Assembly: GCF_900609055.1 (NCBI RefSeq)
Contig: NZ_UXAW01000029.1
Span: 52,131 to 116,130 of the forward strand
Length of the DNA: 64,000 bases
Source of the DNA: Pseudogemmobacter humi
Lineage (GTDB): Bacteria > Pseudomonadota > Alphaproteobacteria > Rhodobacterales > Rhodobacteraceae
Direction of reading: 5' to 3'
How positions within the stretch are numbered: the stretch's first letter is position 1; each line of letters starts with the position of its first letter. The notes below the pieces were generated by a model. It saw only the letters and a program-made list of their open reading frames with translations. It made no database searches and was not told where the DNA came from. A program made the translations under genes and the position numbers. Of the stretch, positions 17,026 through 25,186 are shown one piece after another.

Positions 17026-19213
17026 AGCGCCCCTCCGCTTTCAGCGCGAGCGGGGTAAGGCCCGTCGGCGCGAGGATGTCGGTCAGCGCATCGGCCACAC
17101 CCGAGGCCATGTCGCGCCCGCCGCAAACCATGATGCGCGCCCCTTCTTGCACCAGCCGGATCAGTTCAGCGCTCTCGGCCCGCAGCGAGTGCTGGACATA
17201 GCGCGGCTTTGCCCCGCGCGAGTTCGCGGTGGTCAATCGCGCCAGACGGCCATCGACCTGCCAGCCGGCCAGATCGTCGCGATACAGGAAATCGCTGTCG
17301 GGGTGGCGCATCCCGAAGGCCAGATGGATGGGCCGCTTGCTGCTGTTGCCCCGGATGAAGCCCGCAAGCGGGCCGATGCCGGTGCCGGCGCCGATCAGGA
17401 TCAGCGGCGAGCGTCCTGCTGCGGCATGGAAAGCCGGATTATGCCGGACCAAGGCGCGGATCGCCTGGCCCGGCTCCAGCGCCAGAAGCTGACCCGAGCA
17501 GAGGCCGCCGGGATGCTTGCGCACCACGATCTCGACGAACCCGTCGCGCCGTCCGGACGCCAGCGAGTAGAAGCGCGGCAGGTCCGCACCCTCGGGCAGA
17601 ACGCCGAGGAGATCGCCGGCCTGAAACCGGCCAAACCCCCGACCTGTCAGCCGTTGCAAAAACGTCGCCTCGGGTAGGGCAAAGCGCAGGATCGTGGTCG
17701 GCGCCTGCACCTCCGCCCCGTAATCACGGCGCGAGATCAGGGTGAGCCGCCCCGTCACCGGCGGGGTTGGCACATGTTCGAGCGTAAGCTCGATCCCCAG
17801 CGCCGCCCCCAGGGCGCGGCCCCAGCGGGCGAAATCCTGCGGCGACTGGCGATCGACCGTGTCGAAGGGCATCAATTGCGCCCAGCCTTTGGCAGCAGCC
17901 CGACTCGCGACTTCATCGGCGAACGCGCAGAACGCGGGAAAGCTGCGATCGCCGAAACCAAGCACGGCAAGCGGGGCCTCAGGGACAGATTCCAGCGCCG
18001 CGAGGCGTTCAATGAACCCCTTCGCCGTGGCGGGAGCCTGTCCCTCGCCCCAGGTGGCGGCGAGAATGACGAACCGTTCGGCCTGCGGATAGCGCGCCGG
18101 CTCGAAACCGGACATTGGCGCGACATGAACATGCTGGCCCGCCGTGGTCAGCGCATGTTGGAGCGTCGCAGCGAAACCCCAGGTGCTGCCGCCCTCCGAG
18201 CCCACCAGCAGGATGGTCGCAGCGCCTTTTGCAGGATGATTGCCACGGAGACGCGGTCTTGACCGCCGCCCCGCGAACCAGAGCACAAGACCACTCACCC
18301 CCATTGCCGGCACGCCGAGCGCCAGCACACCCAGCACGAGGCCGAGAGATGCGGCCCCCTGCCCGGTATGCAGCATGTAGATGGTTTCAGATATCCGTTC
18401 CCACATCGTCAGCTCGGCCCAGGCCAGAAGCTCACCCGTCCCCTGATCGAGATAGCCGGTGCCGCGATCCGTCTTCAGAGTGAAGGCGTCCGTGGCGTCG
18501 CCAGGATAGGGAAAGCTCAGCTCGCGCAATTCCGTGACAGCAATCACGGAGAGCGGCTCCATCGCAGCAAGCAAGACCCCGGTGCTGCCGCTGACCTCAG
18601 TCGGAAAGGTCGGCGGTGCGGCTCCATCCGGCAGAAGATCGAAGGTCGAGGCGGCCATCCACAGTGCAGTCGCCGAGGACAAAACCAGCCCCGTGACCGC
18701 CACGCGGGCGATCCCGGTATGGATGCGGCTCGACGCCGGCCCGCGCAAAGGGGCGAACCAACGCCGCCAGCCGCCCATGCGCCGCGCGACTAGCATCGCG
18801 CCGGAGGCCGACAGGATCAGCATCGCCACGGCGCCAATGGCCATGGCGATACGACCGGCATCGCCTAGGAATAGCGAACGGTGAAGGTTGGTCAACCAGC
18901 GTTTGACCGGATCGGGATCGGCGCTGGCGATACCCTTGCCGGTCGCCGGGTCGATTACCGCGGCGCCGGGCGTGCCGTCGTCGAACCAGAACGCGGTGAT
19001 CCGGCCCGACGGCGCGCGCCGGATCTGCTCCACCCCCGGATAGGCAGCCAGGATACGTCCTGCGAGATCGGCGACGGTCAGCCCGGCCTCGGCCTGCGGC
19101 GTGGAAAGCCGCTCGGCCGCGGGAAAGACCGAGAGCGCCGCGCCGCTCAACGCAAGGGCCATGACGAGAATGAGGGCCAGCAGACCCGGCCAGCGATGCA
19201 GCGTGCGGATCAT
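17006..19213 (-). CDS. PepSY-TM / flavodoxin / NADPH-flavin reductase fusion
   Basis: A 735-residue chimera. Residues 1-330 are a PepSY-associated membrane module (MIRTLHRWPGLLALILVMAL, with RWLTNLHRSLFLGD and four or so helices). Residues about 345-480 form a flavodoxin-like FMN domain (LLVGSEGGSTWGFA, LAVLGFGDRSFPAFC). Residues about 490-735 are a sulfite-reductase/P450-reductase-like FAD-NADPH module (RFYSLASGRRDG, HPGGLCSGQL, GAGTGIGPLAGFI, terminal EGRYAEDIY). It should carry electrons from NADPH via FAD and FMN to the membrane and then to periplasmic flavin or haem partners. It lies between the DUF2271 and apbE genes. Confidence 0.88.
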   Translation of the reverse strand: MIRTLHRWPGLLALILVMALALSGAALSVFPAAERLSTPQAEAGLTVADLAGRILAAYPGVEQIRRAPSGRITAFWFDDGTPGAAVIDPATGKGIASADPDPVKRWLTNLHRSLFLGDAGRIAMAIGAVAMLILSASGAMLVARRMGGWRRWFAPLRGPASSRIHTGIARVAVTGLVLSSATALWMAASTFDLLPDGAAPPTFPTEVSGSTGVLLAAMEPLSVIAVTELRELSFPYPGDATDAFTLKTDRGTGYLDQGTGELLAWAELTMWERISETIYMLHTGQGAASLGLVLGVLALGVPAMGVSGLVLWFAGRRSRPRLRGNHPAKGAATILLVGSEGGSTWGFAATLQHALTTAGQHVHVAPMSGFEPARYPQAERFVILAATWGEGQAPATAKGFIERLAALESVPEAPLAVLGFGDRSFPAFCAFADEVASRAAAKGWAQLMPFDTVDRQSPQDFARWGRALGAALGIELTLEHVPTPPVTGRLTLISRRDYGAEVQAPTTILRFALPEATFLQRLTGRGFGRFQAGDLLGVLPEGADLPRFYSLASGRRDGFVEIVVRKHPGGLCSGQLLALEPGQAIRALVRHNPAFHAAAGRSPLILIGAGTGIGPLAGFIRGNSSKRPIHLAFGMRHPDSDFLYRDDLAGWQVDGRLARLTTANSRGAKPRYVQHSLRAESAELIRLVQEGARIMVCGGRDMASGVADALTDILAPTGLTPLALKAEGRYAEDIY

Positions 19214-19222
19214 GGCGTTGCC

Positions 19223-19693
19223 TCACATGTCGTAGCGGAGGCTGGCGACATACCTGCGGCCGGGCGCAGGCTTTCCCGCTCCTGCCGTCGTCAGCGGCAC
19301 GGCGATGTCGTTCGGGCTGTCGCGCATGTCCTCCACGGCGGCGTCGACATGCAGCGTATAGCCCGCATCGAACAGCGCATCGGCAAGGTCGAGGGTGATT
19401 TCGAGTGACCGGCCCGCGCCGACACTGGCGCCGGTGATGCCGTCGACCTGCGCCAGGTCGCCGCCGGTGGCGCGATACCAGTCGCTGAGATGTTCGTAAT
19501 ACTTCGACTTGCCGCCGGCCATCCACAGGGTTCCGGCATACGCCCCCTGCGCATCGGTGACGTAGAGGACGAGATAGGCACCATCGCCACCGTACGTGTT
19601 CAGGGTGGTGGTGAGGGTAACCGGCCGGGCCATGGCAAGGCTGGGCGCCACCAAGGCCGAAGTCAGCGCGAGTGCTGCAAGGATGGATTTCAT
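19223..19693 (-). CDS. DUF2271 periplasmic protein with flavinylation motif
   Basis: A 156-residue protein with a signal peptide (MKSILAALALTSALVAPSLA, cleaved near MARP). The mature part is a beta-rich DUF2271 domain (GAYLVLYVTDAQGAYAGTLW, WYRATGG). The segment VDGITGASVG contains Asp84 and Ser90 in the pattern DxxTGAS that ApbE uses for covalent FMN attachment, so this is the probable extracytoplasmic flavoprotein of the cluster. It ends 10 bp before the PepSY/reductase fusion gene. Function in electron transfer is inference from motif and neighbours. Confidence 0.85.
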   Translation of the reverse strand: MKSILAALALTSALVAPSLAMARPVTLTTTLNTYGGDGAYLVLYVTDAQGAYAGTLWMAGGKSKYYEHLSDWYRATGGDLAQVDGITGASVGAGRSLEITLDLADALFDAGYTLHVDAAVEDMRDSPNDIAVPLTTAGAGKPAPGRRYVASLRYDM

Positions 19694-19719
19694 GACTCTG
19701 CTCTCTTCTGCCTGATATA

Positions 19720-20100
19720 TCAGTTCACCCGCACAACGGGCGGGGTGCCGTTCTGGAACAGCGGATTGGAGGGGGGTGCCGACGGAGCGACGGTGGGTGC
19801 ATTGCCGCGATCCCGCTCGCGGATCTGCTGACCATCCCTGTGGCGCAATTTGACGACCTGCAACGTCGCGGGATCCAGTTTGGCCTTGATGCGACGGCCC
19901 TGGGCATCGCGTCCCTTGACCTCCCAGCAGCCGTCGTCCGCCTCGATCTTCTCAACATGCCAACCGAGGCCGGTTACCGCCTGCATTACCGCTTCGCGTG
20001 GTTGCCAGGCCCCGTGCCCCACATGGCAGTCGTCACCTGCCATCGCCCCCGCCGCAGGCAATACCGCGAGAGCGGCTACGGCGATCAATAGAGTTTTCAT
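19720..20100 (-). CDS. Secreted PepSY-like protein 1
   Basis: A 126-residue protein from the ATG at 20100 (MKTLLIAVAALAVLPAAGAM, signal peptide). The mature domain reads DDCHVGHGAWQPREAVMQAV, then IEADDGCWEVKGRDAQGRRI and LDPATLQVV, the helix plus four-strand PepSY fold. Two conserved cysteines (in DDC and DDGC) probably form a disulfide. A proline-rich tail follows. It is one of three paralogues here (with 20212 and 21326). PepSY proteins of this kind often accompany cytochrome b and PepSY-TM reductases. Confidence 0.8.
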   Translation of the reverse strand: MKTLLIAVAALAVLPAAGAMAGDDCHVGHGAWQPREAVMQAVTGLGWHVEKIEADDGCWEVKGRDAQGRRIKAKLDPATLQVVKLRHRDGQQIRERDRGNAPTVAPSAPPSNPLFQNGTPPVVRVN

Positions 20101-20175
20101 GGTTCGAATGTCCTTTACGATCATCTCGGGGGCACTTTCCCGGCTATGGCCGAGGCGAACGCCCGTGTGGAAAGA

Positions 20176-20201
20176 GGTCCACCTCGATGATGAGGTGGAC
20201 C
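20176..20201 (-). terminator. Hairpin after PepSY-like protein 2
   Basis: Perfect 10-bp arms GGTCCACCTC and GAGGTGGACC with a 6-nt loop lie 10 bp past the stop of the 20212 gene; on the minus strand the stem is followed by TCTTTCC, only a weak T-run. It may attenuate read-through into PepSY-like protein 1 or stabilise the upstream message. Confidence 0.55.
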
Positions 20202-20211
20202 CTTGCAGCCA

Positions 20212-20514
20212 TCAGTTGCGCTTCTCGGGCTTGGTGCCGTCGCTCCAGCGTTTGACCTTGCCGTCGATCACCTCGAGCGTTCCGGGATCGACGGTCATCT
20301 TCAGGCTGTTGCCGCCCTGGTCGATGACGTTCAGTTCGTAGCAGCCGTCGTCGAGTTCCATTTTCGAGATGGTCCAACCGAACTCGTCGGTCACTTGAAT
20401 GAGAGCTTCCCACGATTGCATGTTCTCGGTCGGCACGTTGCATTTCTCACCAGCGAACGCGGCCCCGGCGGGGATCGCGAGGGCCAATGCGGTGGCGGTC
20501 AGGATGGTTTTCAT
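20212..20514 (-). CDS. Secreted PepSY-like protein 2
   Basis: A 100-residue protein from the ATG at 20514 (MKTILTATALALAIPAGAAF, signal peptide to about AFAG). The domain has GEKCNVPTENMQSWEALIQV, MELDDGCYELNVIDQGGN and VDPGTLEVIDG, matching its two paralogues including the cysteine pair. A longer frame to 20646 would run through the promoter region and is rejected. It has its own upstream region with repeated TCAGC boxes, suggesting independent activation by the adjacent two-component system. Confidence 0.82.
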   Translation of the reverse strand: MKTILTATALALAIPAGAAFAGEKCNVPTENMQSWEALIQVTDEFGWTISKMELDDGCYELNVIDQGGNSLKMTVDPGTLEVIDGKVKRWSDGTKPEKRN

Positions 20515-20565
20515 GGCTATGCTCCTCAGCCTTGGTTGCCTGATGAAACCAATCTGGAGGGGGCG

Positions 20566-20616
20566 GCTGACGTGATCCTGATCGCCGCGGAAAACCTGCG
20601 TCAGCTTCTCGTCAGC
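20566..20616 (-). promoter_or_regulatory. Two candidate response-regulator boxes upstream of PepSY-like protein 2
   Basis: TCAGC-N6-TCAGC (20601-20616) is a direct repeat with 11-bp period, and the reverse-oriented TCAGG-N6-TCAGC (minus strand, 20581-20566) is a second near-copy. Direct repeats spaced 11 bp are the usual OmpR/PhoB-family target, and the same sequence recurs at 21724-21739 in front of the regulator's divergent operon. Confidence 0.55.
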
Positions 20617-20700
20617 CTGCCGCGACGAACCGCAGCGGTTGCACAAAACAAACAGGTCCCGCCAAACAGGCGGGGCCAGAACAGCGGGAATACGTAACGA

Positions 20701-21333
20701 TCAGGTCACGTCATTTGTGCCGGGAGGGCGCTTTCGGCCCGTGACCATGGCACGGGGCAGGTTCTCCCGATGGCGCCATGAGGTGACGGCCACACCCCCA
20801 ACATGCAAGGCCACGAGAACCAGAGCCATGTTGGCCAGCATTTCATGCACCTCCTTCAAGGTCTTATCCCCTCTGACTTCCCGGTTTCCGTGCTCGCCCG
20901 CAACCGTCACGGCCCGGGCTTCCTCGATCGATTGTTCGAGCAGCCAGCCGCTCAGCGCGGTGCCGGAAAGCGTGACCATGAGTGCCACGATCATCGCGGC
21001 GCCGGCCGGGTTGTGCCCGAGATGGCGTCGCTCGCGCCCGTGCAGCATGTCCCCGAGATAGGCCAGCGTCGCGGCGGGGCCACGCACGAATTGCGTGAAA
21101 CGGGCATGGCGGCTGCCAACGAAACCCCAGATCAGGCGAAGGGCAAGCAACGCCGCCACCGCGTAACCGGCCGCCTCGTGAAGCGGCTGCACCTCGTCCG
21201 CCGCGAGCCATGCCACTGCAAAGGCGGCAACCAGACCCCAGTGAGAGCTGCGCACCAACGGATCCCAGACCAGCACCGTGCGCGTAGTATCGGCGACGTC
21301 CTGAATGCCGTCACCCTTCATCATCTCAGTCAT
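20701..21333 (-). CDS. Cytochrome b561-family protein (Ni/Fe-hydrogenase type b subunit-like)
   Basis: A 210-residue protein from the ATG at 21333 (MTEMMKGDGIQDVADTTRTV). It contains VWDPLVRSSHWGLVAAFA with the first haem histidine, then HEAAGYAVAALLALRLIWGFVG, the GSRHARFTQF loop, and late histidines in VHEMLANMALVLVALHVGGV, the di-haem b561/CydB-like pattern. Four helices are expected. It overlaps the end of PepSY-like protein 3 by 8 bp and so is translationally coupled to it. It likely passes electrons between the quinone pool or a reductase and periplasmic partners. Confidence 0.87.
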   Translation of the reverse strand: MTEMMKGDGIQDVADTTRTVLVWDPLVRSSHWGLVAAFAVAWLAADEVQPLHEAAGYAVAALLALRLIWGFVGSRHARFTQFVRGPAATLAYLGDMLHGRERRHLGHNPAGAAMIVALMVTLSGTALSGWLLEQSIEEARAVTVAGEHGNREVRGDKTLKEVHEMLANMALVLVALHVGGVAVTSWRHRENLPRAMVTGRKRPPGTNDVT

Positions 21334-21640
21334 GTTTGTGCTCTCTGCCCTCACGGGAGCGCCGATCATCTCCGTCCTTGTATTCGATCTCGATCACCTG
21401 AAGCGTGCCGGGATCGACCGTCACCTCGATGCGGCGTCCTTCCCGGTCTGTGCCTTTTATCTCGTAGCAGCCGTCGTCGATTTTGATGCGCCGCACCACC
21501 CATCCGTTTTCTTCCGCGAGCCGCACTACCGCGCTTCTTGGCTGCCAATCTGCCAGCGGCACGGCACAGTCGTCGCCGGCAAGTGCAGCCCCGGACGGAA
21601 GGGCCGCGAGAAAGGTCAGAATTGTCAGCGATCTCTTCAT
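21326..21640 (-). CDS. Secreted PepSY-like protein 3
   Basis: A 104-residue protein from the ATG at 21640 (MKRSLTILTFLAALPSGAAL, signal peptide to about ALAG). The body DDCAVPLADWQPRSAVVRLA, KIDDGCYEIKGTDREGRRIE and VDPGTLQVIEIEYKDG is collinear with the paralogues at 19720 and 20212, with both cysteines kept. Its longer in-frame extension to 22360 overlaps the response regulator gene and is not real. It is the first gene of the reverse-strand operon, facing the regulator across a 141-bp shared promoter region. Confidence 0.83.
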   Translation of the reverse strand: MKRSLTILTFLAALPSGAALAGDDCAVPLADWQPRSAVVRLAEENGWVVRRIKIDDGCYEIKGTDREGRRIEVTVDPGTLQVIEIEYKDGDDRRSREGREHKHD

Positions 21641-21723
21641 GGACCACACTCCGTATAACGGCCATTGGATGACATTCTGCGCCACGAACCTGACGGGATG
21701 CTGAAGCCCGGGGCGTCCCGCCA

Positions 21724-21739
21724 TCAGCTTTGCGTCAGC
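21724..21739. promoter_or_regulatory. Candidate response-regulator box in the divergent promoter
   Basis: TCAGC-N6-TCAGC with 11-bp period, embedded in TCAGCTTTGCGTCAGCCTG, differs at two positions from the box at 20601-20619 (TCAGCTTCTCGTCAGCCTG). It sits between the PepSY-like 3 gene and the response regulator gene, where autoregulation is expected. Confidence 0.58.
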
Positions 21740-21781
21740 CTGGATCGCCATAATGGCCAGAGGCAAACGAGTAGGAAGATC

Positions 21782-22441
21782 ATGCGGATCCTGCTGATCG
21801 AGGATGATACCGTTCTGGGTGCCGCCGTGCGGGACCAGATCGCCGCGGGTGGCCAGTCGGTGGATTGGGTCACGCGTCTGGACGCGGCCGGCGATGCGAT
21901 GGCCGGCACCGGCTATGATCTGGTATTGCTGGACCTCATGCTGCCCGACGGACGCGGCATCACCTTCCTTCGGTCGCTGCGCACCAGCGGCGACGTGACG
22001 CCGGTGATCATCCTGACCGCGCTGGACCAGATTTCGGACCGGATCGAAGGTTTGAACGCCGGTGCCGACGACTATCTGGTGAAGCCCTTCGATCTGGCCG
22101 AGCTTTCCGCGCGGATCGGCTCGGTCGCGCGGCGCTATAGCGGCAATCCCAACCCGATCATCGTCCACGGCGCGCTTGCCGTCGACCTTGCCTCGCGCAG
22201 CATCCGCCGCGACGGCCGGCCGGTGCAGCTCACCGCACGTGAATGGGCACTGTTCGAGGCGTTCCTCACCCGCCCGGGGCATCTTCTGTCCAAGGCACAG
22301 CTTGAGGAAAAGCTTTATGCCTTCGATACGGAGGTGGAAAGCAACACCATCGAGGTCCATGTCAGCCGGCTGCGTAAGAAGCTGGGCGCCGAGGTGATCG
22401 AGACCGAGCGCGGGTTGGGCTACCGGCTAGGTTCGCCATGA
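21782..22441 (+). CDS. OmpR-family response regulator (QseB/TctD-like)
   Basis: A 219-residue regulator from the ATG at 21782 (MRILLIEDDTVLGAAVRDQI). The receiver has the acidic pair E7-D8-D9, phospho-acceptor Asp51 in LVLLDLMLPDGRG and the lysine in DYLVKPFDLAEL. The C-terminal winged helix includes LTAREWALFEAFLTRPGHLLSK and NTIEVHVSRLRKKLG. It overlaps the kinase gene by 4 bp. Its divergent position to the PepSY/cytochrome operon and the repeated TCAGC boxes suggest it controls that operon, as other QseB/PmrA-type systems control adjacent envelope genes. Confidence 0.92.
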   Translation: MRILLIEDDTVLGAAVRDQIAAGGQSVDWVTRLDAAGDAMAGTGYDLVLLDLMLPDGRGITFLRSLRTSGDVTPVIILTALDQISDRIEGLNAGADDYLVKPFDLAELSARIGSVARRYSGNPNPIIVHGALAVDLASRSIRRDGRPVQLTAREWALFEAFLTRPGHLLSKAQLEEKLYAFDTEVESNTIEVHVSRLRKKLGAEVIETERGLGYRLGSP

Positions 22442-23796
22442 CGATGCCACGCAGCCTTCAGATGCGGTTGGGGGTGTCGCTGGGTATCCTTCTGACGCTT
22501 CTGTGGATCGCGGCCGCCGCCGTCACGGCGGTCATGCTGCGGCACGAGATGGACAGGATCTTCGACTCGTCGCTACAGGAGGCGGCGCAGCGCCTGCTGC
22601 CGCTGGCCGCTGTCGAGATCGTCGGACGTGAGGAGGAAGGTGTGACACAACACCTTGCCGACCTGCGCGACCACGACGAATTCCTCACCTATATCGTGCG
22701 CGATGACGAAGGGCGAATTCTTCTGCAATCGCATGAGGCCGATCCCGCCATCTTCCCTGAATGGGACGGGCCGGGCTTTCGCACGACCGCAACCCATCGC
22801 CTGTATGGCGAGGACGCCCTCCAAGGCACGATCCGCCTCACGGTCGCCGAGCCGCTTGCCCATCGCGCGGCGGCGGCACGCGATGTCTGGGCGGGCCTGG
22901 GGTTGCCGTTGCTGGTATTCATCCCTGCCGCACTGTTGGCGATCGTATTGACTGTCCGCTCGGGTCTGGCCCCGTTGCGCCGCTACCGCGACCGGCTGGC
23001 CGCGCGTTCGCCGCGCGACCTCGCCCCCGTCGCCTGCGACGATCTTCCCGTCGAGGCCGCCCCGGTGGGGGCGGCGATCAATGTGCTTCTGGCGCAACTC
23101 AAATCCACATTCGAGGCCGAACGCACCTTCGCCGCCAACGCAGCGCATGAATTGCGAACACCGCTCGCAGGCGCAATCGCGCAGGCCCAGCGGATACAGG
23201 TAGAAACGAAAGATACCGGTGCCGGCCACAGGGCCGCCGAGATCGAGGCTTCTCTGAAGCGGCTGGCCCGGATCGCGGAACGGCTTCTGCAACTGGCCCG
23301 AGCAGAAGGCGGGCGGTTACGGCTCGATCACCTATCCGATCTTCGCATCACCGCCCGTCTGGTCGTGGACGATATCGAGAGGACAGCACCGAACCGGATC
23401 GCGCTCGCCCTGCCGGAGCACCCGGTAATGTCCGACCTCGACCCCGATGCGTTTGGCATCATCGGCCGCAACCTCATTGAGAACGCCCTGCGGCACGGCG
23501 CATCTGACAAACCGATCACGGTAAGCCTCAGTGAGGACGGCACGTTCCGCGTCGCCAATGACGGCCCCGTCGTGCCCGCCGAGGCGCTTGGCCGGCTGAC
23601 CCGTCGTTTCGAGAGGGGGGCAGCCAAAACGGAAGGTAGCGGGCTTGGCCTTGCCATCGTCGCCGGCATTGCGGACCGGATTTCGTCAAAGCTCACCTTG
23701 CAATCGCCGAGGCCGGGAAGCTCGTCCGGCTTTGAGGCGATCGTGGTTCTCCCGATAGCTTCACGGAAGCTGAGCAAGGCTGCCGGCGCCCGATAG
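22438..23796 (+). CDS. Sensor histidine kinase (QseC-like)
   Basis: A 452-residue kinase with two membrane helices (about 11-33 and 153-175) enclosing a periplasmic sensor of about 120 residues, and a cytosolic HAMP-like stretch. The H-box is AANAAHELRTPLAG with His237, the N-box IIGRNLIENALRHG, and the ATP lid ends GSGLGLAIVAGI. The periplasmic region is typical of QseC/TctE kinases. Which signal it reads is unknown; metals or redox state are plausible from the controlled genes. Confidence 0.92.
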   Translation: MTMPRSLQMRLGVSLGILLTLLWIAAAAVTAVMLRHEMDRIFDSSLQEAAQRLLPLAAVEIVGREEEGVTQHLADLRDHDEFLTYIVRDDEGRILLQSHEADPAIFPEWDGPGFRTTATHRLYGEDALQGTIRLTVAEPLAHRAAAARDVWAGLGLPLLVFIPAALLAIVLTVRSGLAPLRRYRDRLAARSPRDLAPVACDDLPVEAAPVGAAINVLLAQLKSTFEAERTFAANAAHELRTPLAGAIAQAQRIQVETKDTGAGHRAAEIEASLKRLARIAERLLQLARAEGGRLRLDHLSDLRITARLVVDDIERTAPNRIALALPEHPVMSDLDPDAFGIIGRNLIENALRHGASDKPITVSLSEDGTFRVANDGPVVPAEALGRLTRRFERGAAKTEGSGLGLAIVAGIADRISSKLTLQSPRPGSSSGFEAIVVLPIASRKLSKAAGAR

Positions 23797-23903
23797 TCGC
23801 GACAATCGGACCAACCTTCGGCCGGCCGTTCGCAGCCCGGCTGGATGCTTGCTTTACATGACTGAGGCGCCTTGGTGAGTTGAAGGTGAGGTTGCCTGGG
23901 GAT

Positions 23904-23933
23904 TGATACTAGTGAGTGATAACTTCTATTATG
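23904..23933 (+). promoter_or_regulatory. Sigma-70-like promoter
   Basis: TTGATA (23904-23909) and TATTAT (23928-23933) with an 18-bp spacer, 45 bp upstream of the DUF900 gene start. The spacer segment AGTGAGTGATAACTTCTAT resembles stretches upstream of phaC (ACTTCTATA at about 25162) and of the second TetR gene (CACTTCTATT at about 28455), so a shared operator is possible. Confidence 0.45.
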
Positions 23934-23977
23934 CGTCGGTATGGTTTTCGACCTCACGAAAGGTGCCGTGATACATT

Positions 23978-25090
23978 ATGCGTGTTCGGGTCCTCCTGCT
24001 GGTCCTTCTCGTGATACCTTGGCTGGGCGCTGGATGCGCATCTCGACCAGGTGACAGCGTCCTTGTGCCGGGTCCAAGTCTGCCGGGAGCCGATGTCGTG
24101 ACCCTGTATGCAGCAACCAACCGGTTGCGACAAGAATCCCCCGACAATCCTGCATCTGGTTTCAGTGATGCGCGAGCCACGACCTTCTCGGCCGCACGCT
24201 TTTCCATCTCGATCCCGCCCACGCACAAGGCCGGCAACATCGAATGGCCGGGGCGGCATCCGGATCCATTGGTCACCATGACCGTCGCCGCCAGACAGGA
24301 CATGCCGCTGTCGGCCCTCATCGATGACGTTGCATCTGGACCGGAACGTGCAGACGTGCGGGTTTTCGTGCATGGCTACAACACCAGTTTTCAGGAGGGC
24401 CTGTTTCGCCTGGCGCAGATTACCCATGACAGCGGCGGAGAGGGTGCGGCTATTCTGTTCTCTTGGCCATCAAATGCGGCCATGATGGGATATGCCGCCG
24501 ATCGTGAGGCCGCAACCTACTCGCGTGATCACCTGACAGGACTGCTGGCAACTCTGGCTCGGGACAGACGGATCGGCCCGATCACCGTGTTGGGTCACTC
24601 AATGGGCGGGTGGTTGGTAATGGAGGCACTTCGCCAGTTGCGATTGACTGGGGATGATCCCACTCTTCGCCGACTAAAAGTCGTTCTGGCCGCACCGGAT
24701 ATTGATGTAGACGTATTTCGCGCACAACTCCGCGGAATAGGGCCGCTGGACCCACCCTTGACCGTGCTGGTCGCCCCCGACGATCGGGCGTTGGGGATCT
24801 CGGCAAGGCTGAATGCCGGGAGACCGCGGGTCGGGGCGCTGAATGTCGGGGATCCGCGAATCGCCGTAACCGCCGAAGCTTCTGGTGTCGCCCTCATTGA
24901 TGTTGCCGATATTCGATCCCCGGATGCTCAGGGGCACAGCCGATACGCGATGCTTGCCGCGCTCTATCCAAGCATGCGTCTGCAACCAGGTCAGGCAATA
25001 TCGGATGCCGGTGCATTTGTGCTGGAACGGACTGGGATGGCCGCGGCGGGAACTTTCATTCTGAGCGCCGGAGGGATCACGGCAAAGTGA
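23978..25090 (+). CDS. DUF900-type alpha/beta hydrolase lipoprotein
   Basis: A 370-residue protein with a lipoprotein signal (MRVRVLLLVLLVIPWLGAGC, lipobox LGAGC). The hydrolase core has VFVHGYNTSFQEG, FSWPSNAAMMGYAADREAA and the nucleophile elbow VLGHSMGGWLVM, which with the later acid and histidine define the DUF900 family of envelope esterase-like proteins. Substrate unknown. It precedes the PHA synthase gene in the same direction with about 96 bp between them. Confidence 0.85.
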   Translation: MRVRVLLLVLLVIPWLGAGCASRPGDSVLVPGPSLPGADVVTLYAATNRLRQESPDNPASGFSDARATTFSAARFSISIPPTHKAGNIEWPGRHPDPLVTMTVAARQDMPLSALIDDVASGPERADVRVFVHGYNTSFQEGLFRLAQITHDSGGEGAAILFSWPSNAAMMGYAADREAATYSRDHLTGLLATLARDRRIGPITVLGHSMGGWLVMEALRQLRLTGDDPTLRRLKVVLAAPDIDVDVFRAQLRGIGPLDPPLTVLVAPDDRALGISARLNAGRPRVGALNVGDPRIAVTAEASGVALIDVADIRSPDAQGHSRYAMLAALYPSMRLQPGQAISDAGAFVLERTGMAAAGTFILSAGGITAK

Positions 25091-25186
25091 CGGCTATGGG
25101 TGACTGGCTAGACCGGTTACATAAAATGGTTGTGCCTGGAGCAAAAAGTAAGTAATAACGCACTTCTATAAGGATGGAGCGTGACC

